Below are positions 7,347 to 16,263 of a DNA stretch of 58,972 nt, one piece after another. The notes below the pieces were generated by a model, which did no database searches, had not been told where the DNA came from, and saw nothing but the letters and a program-made list of their open reading frames with translations. This stretch comes from Muribaculaceae bacterium (lineage in GTDB: Bacteria > Bacteroidota > Bacteroidia > Bacteroidales > Muribaculaceae): assembly GCA_023667015.1 (NCBI GenBank), contig JAMPAX010000009.1, positions 1 through 58,972 on the forward strand. The letters are read 5' to 3'. A program made the position numbers and the translations under genes. Position 1 is the first letter of the stretch; each line of letters starts with the position of its first letter.

Positions 7347-9356
7347 ATGCATCTACCGCTGAGCCAACCTGTGGCCATATTCCTGCTGGTGCTGGTGATT
7401 ATTCTCTGCACCCCGTTGCTCTTTCGCAGGATGAAGATTCCCTATATAGTGGGTCTGATTCTTGCCGGTGTGGCTGTAGGTCCCTATGGCTTTAACTTGC
7501 TCGATCGTGACGCTTCGTTCCGGATTTTCGGACAGGTGGGTATTCTTTATCTGATGTTTTTGGCCTCTATAGAGATTGATATGTACCATCTGCGGAGGAA
7601 TGTGCGTCCCGGTCTGGTCTTTGGCCTGCTGACATTCTTGATTCCTATGGGGCTGGGCGTATGCGTAATGCGTTTGGCATTTGACGCTTCGTGGTCTACG
7701 GCTGTCATCGTAGCCTCAATGTTTTCTTCCCATACGCTCGTCAGCTATCCTGTAGTCTCCGGTTTCGGTATCTCAAATTCCCGAGGAGCGGTTATCGCAG
7801 TCTGTGCCACTATCGTTGCCGTCCTCCTATCACTGTTGGCTCTCGCTGAGGTCATTGATGTGACGGTCTCAGGAGGTTTTAGTGCCGTGAATCTGATGAA
7901 AATGACAGGGCTAATGGTCATATATGCTATCGTGGTCAGCTGGACTTATCCGAAGCTCACTCGCTGGTTTTTTCGAAAATTTAATGACTCCGTAGAGCAA
8001 TTTATCTTTATCCTTGCGCTGGTCTTCTTGGCATCGCTCCTCGCGAGTTTTATAGGCCTGGAGTCTATCCTCGGTGCCTTTTTCGCCGGATTGGTGCTCA
8101 ACAGGTTTATTCCGCGACGTTCAGCGCTGATGCGCAATATACAGTTTGTCGGCAATGCTGTTTTTATCCCGTATTTCCTGATAGGGGTAGGTATGCTCAT
8201 CAATGTCCATGTCGTATTCCGCGGCTGGGGAGTCCTTTATACTGCGGGGATTATGATTCTTACGGCTATGTCCACCAAATGGATTGCGGCTTATGCAGCC
8301 GCAGGTATATATCGCTTGAACAATCTCCAACGCTCCCTGATGTTTGGCCTCTCTTCCGGTAAGGCTGCTGCTACCATTGCTGCTACTATTATCGGCTATC
8401 AATATAATTTGCTTTCGGAGGATATGATGAATGGTGCCGTAATCATGATTCTTGTCTGCTGTATTATCGCGAGTGTCTCTACGGAGCGAGCAGCCAAGAA
8501 AATAAAGATGGAGGAACAGGATGCCTTCCTTCGAAGCGAAGACCATTTCTCACCCGGCTTTGCTCGGCAGGTTGTGGCCGTCAGCAATCCGATGACGGCT
8601 GAGGGTATCATGCAGATGGCTGTCTTCATGCGCAATCCTGACAATGAGGAGCCAATCAGTGCCGTATATGTCTGCGACTCCGAAACATCCAAGGCCACCG
8701 CAATTGGGAGGAATGCTCTCAATATTGCCTCCCGTACCGCTACCGGCATGGGCGTGGAGGTGCGCGAGTCTGAACGATTTGACCTCAATATTGTTGCCGG
8801 TCTGACAAACACGATGAAAGAGCGTCGTGCCACAGAAATAGTCATTGGTCTTCATCGTCGCGGTAACATCGTAGACTCCTTTTTCGGCTCTATGACTGAG
8901 GGCCTGCTTCGCAACACCGACCGCATGGTGATACTCTCACGCTGTTTTATCCCTGTAGATACTATCCGCAAGCTCGTAGTATTCGTGCCGAAAAATGCTG
9001 AATATGAGCCGGGTTTTCATGCAATGCTCGCCCGTGTCGGCAATCTCTCAAGCCAGCTCAGCTGTCGCAGTGTCTTCATATGCTACGCGGCTACTGAGGA
9101 GCATATCGAGAAGTTCTATGCCGATGAAGATTTCTCTTTCCGACGCTCATATCGACAGATGGAGTCGTGGGACGATTTCATAATTCTCTCATCCCAAGCC
9201 GGCGATGAGGACTTACTGATAGTAGTAGGCTCCCGCAAGGACTCGTTGTCGTACTCTTCAGATATGGACAATATGCCCTCTTTCCTCGCCCATCATTTCT
9301 CTCGCAATAATATCACTATGATTTATCCTTCACAGCTGATAGGAATTAGGAATTAG
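7347..9356 (+). CDS. CPA2-type cation:proton antiporter
   Basis: The 669-residue inner-membrane protein has about 12 hydrophobic segments in residues 1-375, of the Na+/H+ exchanger (NhaA/Kef-like) fold. It includes the helix with GLESILGAFFAGLVLNRFIP. The remaining 290 residues are soluble and contain two stretches resembling a universal-stress-type domain (for example EIVIGLHRRGNIVDSFFG). It lies 6 bp after the TatD gene. The stop codon is part of a GGAATTAGGAATTAG repeat. The ion transported is unknown. Confidence 0.85.
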   Translation: MHLPLSQPVAIFLLVLVIILCTPLLFRRMKIPYIVGLILAGVAVGPYGFNLLDRDASFRIFGQVGILYLMFLASIEIDMYHLRRNVRPGLVFGLLTFLIPMGLGVCVMRLAFDASWSTAVIVASMFSSHTLVSYPVVSGFGISNSRGAVIAVCATIVAVLLSLLALAEVIDVTVSGGFSAVNLMKMTGLMVIYAIVVSWTYPKLTRWFFRKFNDSVEQFIFILALVFLASLLASFIGLESILGAFFAGLVLNRFIPRRSALMRNIQFVGNAVFIPYFLIGVGMLINVHVVFRGWGVLYTAGIMILTAMSTKWIAAYAAAGIYRLNNLQRSLMFGLSSGKAAATIAATIIGYQYNLLSEDMMNGAVIMILVCCIIASVSTERAAKKIKMEEQDAFLRSEDHFSPGFARQVVAVSNPMTAEGIMQMAVFMRNPDNEEPISAVYVCDSETSKATAIGRNALNIASRTATGMGVEVRESERFDLNIVAGLTNTMKERRATEIVIGLHRRGNIVDSFFGSMTEGLLRNTDRMVILSRCFIPVDTIRKLVVFVPKNAEYEPGFHAMLARVGNLSSQLSCRSVFICYAATEEHIEKFYADEDFSFRRSYRQMESWDDFIILSSQAGDEDLLIVVGSRKDSLSYSSDMDNMPSFLAHHFSRNNITMIYPSQLIGIRN

Positions 9357-9361
9357 GAATT
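9342..9361. repeat. GGAATTA short tandem repeat
   Basis: Seven-base units GGAATTA repeat nearly three times across the antiporter stop codon (TAG within GAATTAG) and up to 7 bp before the next ATG. It is a simple repeat of the kind filling several gaps here. Confidence 0.5.
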
Positions 9362-9368
9362 CAAACAG

Positions 9369-10058
9369 ATGAAAAATACTAACCTTCCCCTGCTCTCATC
9401 CTCAATATTACCCCGCCTCTCATTCTCAGTATTGCTCGCGTTCTCTATTGGTGTTGTTGTGGTGTTGTCTCTGTTGTCGGCGTGTACTTCCGACAAGAAG
9501 ACTGTTGATACCCCCCTCGACACTGCAGCCCCTATTGTTGCAGAGTCGGACACTGTTGTGCCCTCTCGGCCACGCTATGTGCTGACAGCTGAGGGTATTG
9601 GCCCTGTGGCTCCCGGTATGAAGACGAAGACATGGCCTGAACTCGCCGAGGGCCTCTATGACTCTATCGAGGAGGGACCTGGTGGGGAGGGTGACCAATA
9701 TGAGTTCTACCTCGAGGGTCAACCGATGGTGACGGTCATGGACTTCGGCCAGGGTGAGGCGGATTTAGTGGTGGTATCTGATCCTTCAATCAAGGCAAAA
9801 GTTGGTGAGGTGCAGTTGGGCCTTGGCGATTCTTTCTCGAAGCTGCTGAGCCAACCCGGTGTCAGGGCTGAATGGGAACAGCTCGACGAGGAGGGTATGT
9901 GGTATTGGACCACCGGTGGATTATGGTTTGCTCCCGCGCAAGACAAGCTGACCCCGGAGCTCTCTGAAAAGCTCTACGACCCCAAGAGACCACCGGTAAG
10001 CACCGATTTTCCCCCGGAAATAGGTATAGGCTACATAGGTACCGGCCTACCTTTCTAA
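9369..10058 (+). CDS. lipoprotein with GIGP-type domain
   Basis: The 229-residue product has a long N-terminal leader ending in the lipobox LLSAC near residue 39. A Thr/Asp-rich linker follows. The mature domain opens with YVLTAEGIGPVAPGMKT, a phrase seen in DUF1131-like envelope proteins, and ends in a proline-rich tail. The function is unknown. It lies 12 bp after the antiporter gene, and its stop abuts the stop of the convergent Kef-like gene with no gap. Confidence 0.6.
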   Translation: MKNTNLPLLSSSILPRLSFSVLLAFSIGVVVVLSLLSACTSDKKTVDTPLDTAAPIVAESDTVVPSRPRYVLTAEGIGPVAPGMKTKTWPELAEGLYDSIEEGPGGEGDQYEFYLEGQPMVTVMDFGQGEADLVVVSDPSIKAKVGEVQLGLGDSFSKLLSQPGVRAEWEQLDEEGMWYWTTGGLWFAPAQDKLTPELSEKLYDPKRPPVSTDFPPEIGIGYIGTGLPF

Positions 10059-12389
10059 CTATTTCATCCTGTCAAACTGCCCGGGGTCGCCTACTACCCA
10101 AAGGATATCTCCGCTTCGGAGCACCGTCTCAGGCTCCGGCTGCAAATATCCCTCTCCATCACGATAGATCTTTACTATCATGCTGTAGAAGTCATGGCGT
10201 ATGTCGGTCTGAGAAAGAGGTACACCTACTATCGGTGATTTTCCCGTCAGTCGTATGCTCTTGAGCTCTACCGGCCGCTGGATGACGTTGCGCTTCAGGC
10301 TCGCTTCTTCTTCTTTCTCCAAGTCGTCGTTGAGCTTCTTTATCTGATCGTCTGTGCCAATAACTCCCAATATATCACCGGGAAATACCCGCGCCTCCGA
10401 CGTTGGCAAGGGCATCATGTTCAGACCGCGCTGTATACTCGATATGTTGACACCATAATCTCGCCGTAGCCCTGAGTCGCGAAGCCTGTCGCCGGCAAAG
10501 CTACATGCCGGACCTATCTGTATGTATGCCTGATGCAAGTCATCGATGATGTTGTAGTTCTTGCCACTCTTTACGTTCTCACGCAAGTTGAGATTGTCGA
10601 TGAATTTCTCCTCTATCTTCTCATAATGGCTTAATACCTTGGTGGAGGTCAACAGAAGTATTAGCGCGAAGACACAAATACCGGTGATCCACCCTACCGT
10701 AGGTCCGTAGCAAGCCCCGAGGAAATAGACTAAGAAGAAGAGGGTCACAAGATAACGAATCACCTTCATTGCTACAAGCGGTACGTCGTAGAAACTCGCC
10801 GTAGAGTGTAGCCGCATCCGCTCATCCGGCTTCGTGGAGCTAAATGATAGGGCTATGACAAAGGGTGACATTAGTCCTAAGCTCACGAGTGTTGCCAGTG
10901 TCTTACCCCATTCGGGGAAATACTCTTCGGCAAGGGGGAATAGCCAGCGCTGCGATACGAGGATAATGGCTATAAGCACTACCGAATAGAGTACTATCCT
11001 CCAGAGATAGCGCGAGAGAATATCCTTCCAGAGCTTGCGTGTCTCATTGGAGTCGGAGGTCTGCTTGGAGTATCTGTCTATCAGGAAATGTAACCTCTCG
11101 GGTAGGTGTGGCTCCAATCTCTTGTAGGCCGGAAGTGCCATATTGATGAAGTAGGGGGTGGTGAAAATGGTGATGACGGATACGGCTACGATTATCGGAT
11201 ATAGCGATGTCTCAAGAACTCCCAACCCCATACCCAATGAGGCGATGATGAAGGAGAACTCACCAATCTGTGTCAGAGTAAACCCACTCTCGATTGCTAC
11301 CTTCAGACTCTGTCCGGTCACGAGCATACCTAATGTGCCGAAGATTATCATTCCTATGATGACTACAGCAGCAAGGAGCATGATCTCCCACCAATAGGTC
11401 ACAAGTATATTCGGATCTACCATCATTCCCACAGAGATGAAGAAGACGGCTCCAAAGAGATCTTTGACAGGCTTTACGACGTGGTCGAATCTCTCGGCCA
11501 ACAGGGTGCCCGCAAGTATCGAGCCCATTACGAAGGCACCAAGCTCCAGCGAGAATCCGCAATAGACGCTGAAGACGGCCATAGAGAAACACAGCCCCAT
11601 CCCTACTACCAATAGTGTCTCATCGTTGAGAAAACGTCGAGCCTTAAGTAGGAAGGAGGGGAGCAGATAGACTCCTACCACAAACCATATTATCAGAAAG
11701 AAAAGAAGCTTGGCAATGGAAAATACCATCTCCATCCCCTCTACATTGCCCATAGCCATAGATGAGAGCATCACCAACATGACTACCGCAAACAAGTCTT
11801 CGATTATCAAGACCGAGAGCACAAGCGTGGCAAACCGCTTCTGTCGAAGGCCTAAGTCGGAAAGGGCTTTTAGGATAATTGTCGTTGACGACATAGATAT
11901 CATTCCTCCGAGGAAGATACAGTTGATGGTGTTGAAATGCAATAGCTTACCTACACCGAAGCCGGCCATCGTCATTCCCGTGATGATTATCAGTGCTGTC
12001 ACTACCGCCGAACTCCCGGAGTTGAGGAGTTTCTTGAAGCTGAATTCCAGGCCGAGTGAAAACATCAGAATGACGATACCCAGATCTGCCCAGAATTCGA
12101 TATTCTCAAGATTCGATATCGAGGGTAGATACTCAAACTTCGGACTCGCTAAGAAGCCGGCAAGGATATATCCCAATACTACGGGCTGCTTGAGTTTCTT
12201 GAATAGCAACGTGACAATCGCGCCCAAAAGGAGTATCAGCGCCAAGTCGCCGATGAGTCCGTTGGTGTGGGCCTCTTCGGAACTTGTGTGGTTGCTGCTA
12301 CTATCCGCAACCCGGGTGGTCTGTGTGGCTACAGTTGTTATCTCTGTATTCTGTCCGGCATAGGCTGCCGATATCGGTAGGCTATACAT
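10059..12389 (-). CDS. Kef-type monovalent cation:proton antiporter with TrkA-C domains
   Basis: The 776-residue inner-membrane protein has an N-terminal CPA2 exchanger domain (about residues 48-430; GYILAGF, MFSLGLEFSFKKL and ELGAFVMGSILAGTLLAERF are typical). A second hydrophobic block (about 455-600) follows. Two soluble TrkA-C/RCK-C-like segments come last (about 620-700 with GDILGVIGTDDQIKKL, and about 710-776 with SGDILWVVGDPGQ), which usually bind regulatory ligands. It probably exports K+ or Na+. Its start is 45 bp after the AI-2E permease gene, so the two are likely an operon. The N-terminal 47 residues are polar and may belong to an extended leader. Confidence 0.85.
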   Translation of the reverse strand: MYSLPISAAYAGQNTEITTVATQTTRVADSSSNHTSSEEAHTNGLIGDLALILLLGAIVTLLFKKLKQPVVLGYILAGFLASPKFEYLPSISNLENIEFWADLGIVILMFSLGLEFSFKKLLNSGSSAVVTALIIITGMTMAGFGVGKLLHFNTINCIFLGGMISMSSTTIILKALSDLGLRQKRFATLVLSVLIIEDLFAVVMLVMLSSMAMGNVEGMEMVFSIAKLLFFLIIWFVVGVYLLPSFLLKARRFLNDETLLVVGMGLCFSMAVFSVYCGFSLELGAFVMGSILAGTLLAERFDHVVKPVKDLFGAVFFISVGMMVDPNILVTYWWEIMLLAAVVIIGMIIFGTLGMLVTGQSLKVAIESGFTLTQIGEFSFIIASLGMGLGVLETSLYPIIVAVSVITIFTTPYFINMALPAYKRLEPHLPERLHFLIDRYSKQTSDSNETRKLWKDILSRYLWRIVLYSVVLIAIILVSQRWLFPLAEEYFPEWGKTLATLVSLGLMSPFVIALSFSSTKPDERMRLHSTASFYDVPLVAMKVIRYLVTLFFLVYFLGACYGPTVGWITGICVFALILLLTSTKVLSHYEKIEEKFIDNLNLRENVKSGKNYNIIDDLHQAYIQIGPACSFAGDRLRDSGLRRDYGVNISSIQRGLNMMPLPTSEARVFPGDILGVIGTDDQIKKLNDDLEKEEEASLKRNVIQRPVELKSIRLTGKSPIVGVPLSQTDIRHDFYSMIVKIYRDGEGYLQPEPETVLRSGDILWVVGDPGQFDRMK

Positions 12390-12434
12390 TATTGGTTAAT
12401 TACAAGTTGTAAATTCTAAATTATAAGTTCTAAA

Positions 12435-13550
12435 TCAAGAGGTCGTTTTTCTCTTTACTTTTCGCCGGATGCGCTGGATGACGTAGAGATCGTAGTACGA
12501 CAGCAACAGCGTCGTCAGCGGCAGGGCGATGATCAGTCCCATGAATCCCAACAAACTTCCCCACACTGACAGCGACAATAGGATTATTGCCGGGTTGAGC
12601 CCCATGGCTTTACCCATAATTTTCGGTGTCAGGATGAAGTCTTGTATTCCCTGCACTACTATATAAACAGCCATAGCCTCCCAGAAGATTATCCAGAAGC
12701 TGATTCCCGTGCTGACTGTGGCTACAAGACAGAGAACAGCCGTGATGGGCAGCGATATCAGCTGAAGGTAGGGCACCATATTCAGCATTCCGATGAAAAG
12801 CCCTAAGACTACGCCCATCGGCAGGTCTATTATCAGAAAACCAATCGAGAAGAGTATCCCTACGGTAAAGGCGATGATGAATTGACCGCGGAAGTAGCGA
12901 TTCATGGCCTGCTTGACGTCTTCAAATATGCGAAACACGCGGCGACGATGACGATGCGGAACAAGCTGACGAAACGACAGCATCAGCCGCTCGTAGTCCA
13001 GCATGATAAACACTAAGTATAGCAAGACTATCAGCCAACTCGCCACCCCCAATATGAAGGCTACGCTGGAGCTCAGAAAGTCCCACGATGAGGATATCGT
13101 CTGCTTGGCAAGGTCCATCCATTGCTCTTTGGTGAAGTAGCGCGAGAATTCCTCGAGATTGACATTGTGGCGTATGAAGTCGTGGATCTGTCGAGAGATA
13201 TATGGTATCTGGATTTGAGTAGTGGCATATTTGCGCACTGCCTCAGCCATCTGCGACATCTCTTCTACAAGGTATGGCAAGAATATCGCTAAGAATATGC
13301 CGATTACGAGGATTACTTCCAATAGCGTCAGTACCATCGGGATAAAGCGGGTCTTCAGATGCGTCCAGCGCATATTCCATTTGACTATCGGCTCCATCAT
13401 GTAGGCCAACAGACACGCCACCATGAAGGGCAGCAACACCCCCTTCAGGATATCCAAAAGATATAAAACTGCTAATATTCCGCAGATTCCAAACAGTATA
13501 CGTACGACTCTGTCGAAGGTATAGGGCTGTCTATCCAAGTTTTCACTCAT
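12435..13550 (-). CDS. AI-2E family (PerM-like) permease
   Basis: The 371-residue membrane protein has about 8 hydrophobic segments and the C-terminal signature of this family (MGVVLGLFIGMLNMVPYLQL, then KIMGKAMGLNPAIILLSL and GLIIALPLTTLLLSYYDL). Members are putative exporters; some act as Na+/H+ antiporters or autoinducer exporters. The frame is open to 13613, but a minus-strand -7 box at 13611-13618 overlaps that extension, so ATG 13550 (MSENLDRQ) is preferred. Confidence 0.85.
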   Translation of the reverse strand: MSENLDRQPYTFDRVVRILFGICGILAVLYLLDILKGVLLPFMVACLLAYMMEPIVKWNMRWTHLKTRFIPMVLTLLEVILVIGIFLAIFLPYLVEEMSQMAEAVRKYATTQIQIPYISRQIHDFIRHNVNLEEFSRYFTKEQWMDLAKQTISSSWDFLSSSVAFILGVASWLIVLLYLVFIMLDYERLMLSFRQLVPHRHRRRVFRIFEDVKQAMNRYFRGQFIIAFTVGILFSIGFLIIDLPMGVVLGLFIGMLNMVPYLQLISLPITAVLCLVATVSTGISFWIIFWEAMAVYIVVQGIQDFILTPKIMGKAMGLNPAIILLSLSVWGSLLGFMGLIIALPLTTLLLSYYDLYVIQRIRRKVKRKTTS

Positions 13551-13610
13551 CTTATCAAATTTATTTTTAAAGTCCGACCGGTCTGACTTGCCTGACTCAA
13601 AACCAACTTC

Positions 13611-13618
13611 CAAATTTA
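13611..13618 (-). promoter_or_regulatory. -7 promoter box for permease/antiporter
   Basis: On the minus strand TAAATTTG fits the -7 consensus 60 bp upstream of ATG 13550. No clear -33 box is present. Confidence 0.45.
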
Positions 13619-13682
13619 ACGATTTTTTGCGATTCTTTCCCTATTTTTCTCCCTTCTCTGATAAGTTTTTTCCCTTTTTTAT

Positions 13683-13690
13683 TACCTTTG
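13683..13690 (+). promoter_or_regulatory. -7 box directly before dacB
   Basis: TACCTTTG ends 6 bp before the ATG at 13697, predicting a leaderless or nearly leaderless mRNA. No TTTG is found 19-21 bp upstream; the region is T-rich. Confidence 0.5.
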
Positions 13691-13696
13691 CATCAT

Positions 13697-14953
13697 ATGA
13701 CGCGTTCTTTTCGACATTTTTTGTATCTTCTGGCGCTTTTGTTGCCCCTGTCTCTGTCGCTTTCTTCCGGTAGTAACGTGGAATCTGCGATGGATAATAT
13801 GCCCCTGCAGCAGAAACGCCTTTCGGCTCTCAATAACCTTTTGCGCTCTTCGGCTATTGATTCTACTCATTTCGCAATTCTTGTCACTGACCTCGCCTCC
13901 GGGGAGGTCCTCGCCGACTTTGCCTCCGACCAACCCCTAATTCCGGCTTCTATTCAGAAGTCGATGACGATCGCTTCGCTGCTGAATTTTTCCGATGCCG
14001 AAAAACGCTACGAGACTAAGGTGTTCCTCCAAGGTAAGCTCCACCATGGTGTTCTCGATGGAAATCTTGTCGTCAAGGGCTTCGGCGACCCCTCTGTCAA
14101 TTCTTCTGCCGAGCCCAAAACTCCCGATTTCTTGTCTGAGATTATAGATGCCCTCAAGAAGCATGAGATCGATTCTATTGCCGGTAAGATTATTATTGAT
14201 GATTCTTACTTCGCCGGGGCTTCTTGTCCCCCATCTTGGGGCTCCGGAAATATGGCTCAGTCATATGGCACCGGCTCTCACGCTTTTAATTTCGAACGTA
14301 ATGCTTCCGGCAATTCTTCTATCCGGAATATTGCCGATTATTTCCGCCGACGCCTCTCCGCGCGTCTCGCCTCTTCCGGCATCGCACTGGGTAATAATAA
14401 TTTTGATGGAGGTAAAAAGTCGCTTCTGTGTACTCACCATTCTGCTCCCCTTGAGGAGGTTCTTCGCTCTTGCATGATGCGTAGCGATAATCTATATGCG
14501 GAGTGTTTCCTCCGTCAGTTTTCCAAAAATCGTGGTGGAGATGGATCTACTGAGGATGGTGCCGACCGGGAGCTGAAGTATTGGAAGCATTGCGGGGCCC
14601 CCGATAAGGGAATTGTTATCGTCGACGGGAGCGGCCTTTCTCGCTCTAATAGAATGACGGCTCAGTTTCTGACTTATATACTTAGAGATATGTCCGATAA
14701 TGTAGACTATGTGTCTTTCTTCCCCTTGGCCGGACAAGAGGGAACTCTCAAGAATTTTATGAAGGGTTCTCGTCTCGATTCTTATTTGGCGTTGAAGACC
14801 GGTAGTATGACCGGTATACAGTGCTATGCCGGTTATCTTCTTGATGAAGATTTCGCACCGACCCATACTGTTGTAATCATTGTCAATAATCTGCGGGCTG
14901 ACCGATCTATACTGCGAAAACATCTCTCCGATTTCTTGCTATCAATCTTTTAA
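13697..14953 (+). CDS. dacB: PBP4-type D-alanyl-D-alanine carboxypeptidase/endopeptidase (S13)
   Basis: The 418-residue periplasmic enzyme trims or cleaves peptidoglycan cross-links. A hydrophobic signal peptide covers residues 1-24. The three penicillin-binding motifs are in order and intact: SIQK (S85-K88, the acylated serine), SDN (S263-N265) and KTG (K367-G369). The large insertion between the first two motifs is typical of class C PBP4. ATG 13697 follows a -7 box by 6 bp; the in-frame TTG at 13688 overlaps that box and is not favoured. Confidence 0.9.
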   Translation: MTRSFRHFLYLLALLLPLSLSLSSGSNVESAMDNMPLQQKRLSALNNLLRSSAIDSTHFAILVTDLASGEVLADFASDQPLIPASIQKSMTIASLLNFSDAEKRYETKVFLQGKLHHGVLDGNLVVKGFGDPSVNSSAEPKTPDFLSEIIDALKKHEIDSIAGKIIIDDSYFAGASCPPSWGSGNMAQSYGTGSHAFNFERNASGNSSIRNIADYFRRRLSARLASSGIALGNNNFDGGKKSLLCTHHSAPLEEVLRSCMMRSDNLYAECFLRQFSKNRGGDGSTEDGADRELKYWKHCGAPDKGIVIVDGSGLSRSNRMTAQFLTYILRDMSDNVDYVSFFPLAGQEGTLKNFMKGSRLDSYLALKTGSMTGIQCYAGYLLDEDFAPTHTVVIIVNNLRADRSILRKHLSDFLLSIF

Positions 14954-14994
14954 CGCTTTGACTGATTATCAACTCTCTCCCATCCTTCCAAGCT

Positions 14995-15492
14995 ATGAAT
15001 AACCCTGAAGATATTTCCCAACTCATCAATGAGATTCATGAACTCGCGGGTCTGCTCCATTTCTGTATGTCGCCGGCTCCATATCCCCCGGCTTTGGCCG
15101 ATAATATCCGGCGACGCACTGCCGATATCGCTGCTCGCTGCCAGGCCGTAGCCGCCGGTCTCCCACAAGACCAAGAGAGCACCCCACCCCCCACCCCCTA
15201 CTACGAATTAGAAGTAGGAAGGACGATTTGCAATCGCCCGGAGGTGGGAAGGACGATTTGCAATCGCACCGATCCGACAGAGCCCAACACCTACAGGATA
15301 ACCCTCAACGATCGTTACCTTTTCGCAAGGGAACTCTTCTCCGGTGACCTTAGGCTACTGGACCAGACTATCCGCTCTCTCGCCGGTGCCGACTCCGAGA
15401 TTATTGAGGCGTTTTTTGCAAAGAAGTCATACTGGGATCCGAAAAATCCTACAGTGAAAAGATTCCGTCAAGCCCTCTCTTCCTATAAATAA
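14995..15492 (+). CDS. hypothetical protein interrupted by an in-frame 30-bp repeat
   Basis: The 165-residue product has an N-terminal helical region (1-58) and a C-terminal domain (about 100-165: YRITLNDRYLFARELFSG to WDPKNPTVKRF) that I recognise only as a recurrent Bacteroidales domain of unknown function. The linker is low-complexity proline-rich sequence followed by EVGRTICNRP and EVGRTICNRT, a perfect 10-residue repeat. That segment is encoded by two copies of a dispersed hairpin repeat (see 15211). It is followed after 7 bp by rsmI. Confidence 0.65.
   Translation: MNNPEDISQLINEIHELAGLLHFCMSPAPYPPALADNIRRRTADIAARCQAVAAGLPQDQESTPPPTPYYELEVGRTICNRPEVGRTICNRTDPTEPNTYRITLNDRYLFARELFSGDLRLLDQTIRSLAGADSEIIEAFFAKKSYWDPKNPTVKRFRQALSSYK
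15211..15270. repeat. two 30-bp copies of the GGaCGATT hairpin repeat
   Basis: Units 15211-15240 and 15241-15270 are nearly identical and each contains GGACGATTTGCAATCGC, which folds as CGATT-TGC-AATCG. Related hairpins occur at 49971-49989 and 50032-50057. Because 30 bp is 10 codons, both copies stay in frame inside the hypothetical gene. Confidence 0.8.
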
Positions 15493-15499
15493 TAGAATT

Positions 15500-16249
15500 A
15501 TGAAGGAAAACCAAGCCGCAGGCACTCTCTATATCGTCCCTACTCCTGTAGGTAATCTTGAGGATATGACTTTCCGTGCCGTTGATGTGCTTCGCCGAGC
15601 CAATCTGATTCTCGCTGAAGATACCCGCACTTCCTCAACCCTTATGCGACATTACGATATCCACACTCCTATGGAGAGCCACCATAAGTTCAACGAACAC
15701 CAACGGGTTGAGACCGTGATCCGTCGGCTCCTTGCCGGCGAGAATATCGCTTTAGTTTCCGATGCCGGTACTCCCGGTATCTCTGACCCGGGGTTTATGC
15801 TCTCCCGCGCGTGCCGCCGGGAGGGGATACGTGTGGAATGCCTTCCGGGTGCAACGGCTTTTGTCCCGGCTCTGGTAAGCTCCGGCCTACCGTGCGACCG
15901 TTTCTGCTTTGAGGGTTTTCTTCCTCCCAAGAAGGGGAGGGCTACCCGCCTGACACTTCTTGCCGCCGACCCCCGTACTGTTATTATTTATGAGTCTCCT
16001 AAACGTCTGGAACGTACCCTCCGACAACTCGCAGAGGCGTTTGGCTCTGAACGCCCCGCTGCCGTTTGTCGTGAAATCTCCAAACTCCATGAAACAATAC
16101 ATCGCGACTCCCTTGGTAACCTCGCTGATTTTTTTTCCGTGAACCAAGCAAAAGGGGAGATTGTTGTAGTAATTGAAGGAGACAATGGCCCGACAAATAA
16201 GTCGCGCCATAAATACTCCGACGATCCCACATCTATTGATAATAACTAA
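15500..16249 (+). CDS. rsmI: 16S rRNA (cytidine-1402-2'-O)-methyltransferase
   Basis: The 249-residue SAM-dependent enzyme methylates the ribose of C1402 in the decoding centre. It has the family motifs GTLYIVPTPVGNLEDMT near the N-terminus, LAEDTRTS at about 39-46, ALVSDAGTPGISDPG at about 84-98 and LPGATAFVPALVSSGLP. Length fits, though it lacks the longer C-terminal domain of E. coli RsmI. It follows the hypothetical gene by 7 bp and precedes the coiled-coil lipoprotein gene by 14 bp. Confidence 0.95.
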   Translation: MKENQAAGTLYIVPTPVGNLEDMTFRAVDVLRRANLILAEDTRTSSTLMRHYDIHTPMESHHKFNEHQRVETVIRRLLAGENIALVSDAGTPGISDPGFMLSRACRREGIRVECLPGATAFVPALVSSGLPCDRFCFEGFLPPKKGRATRLTLLAADPRTVIIYESPKRLERTLRQLAEAFGSERPAAVCREISKLHETIHRDSLGNLADFFSVNQAKGEIVVVIEGDNGPTNKSRHKYSDDPTSIDNN

Positions 16250-16263
16250 ATTCTCTATGCCTT

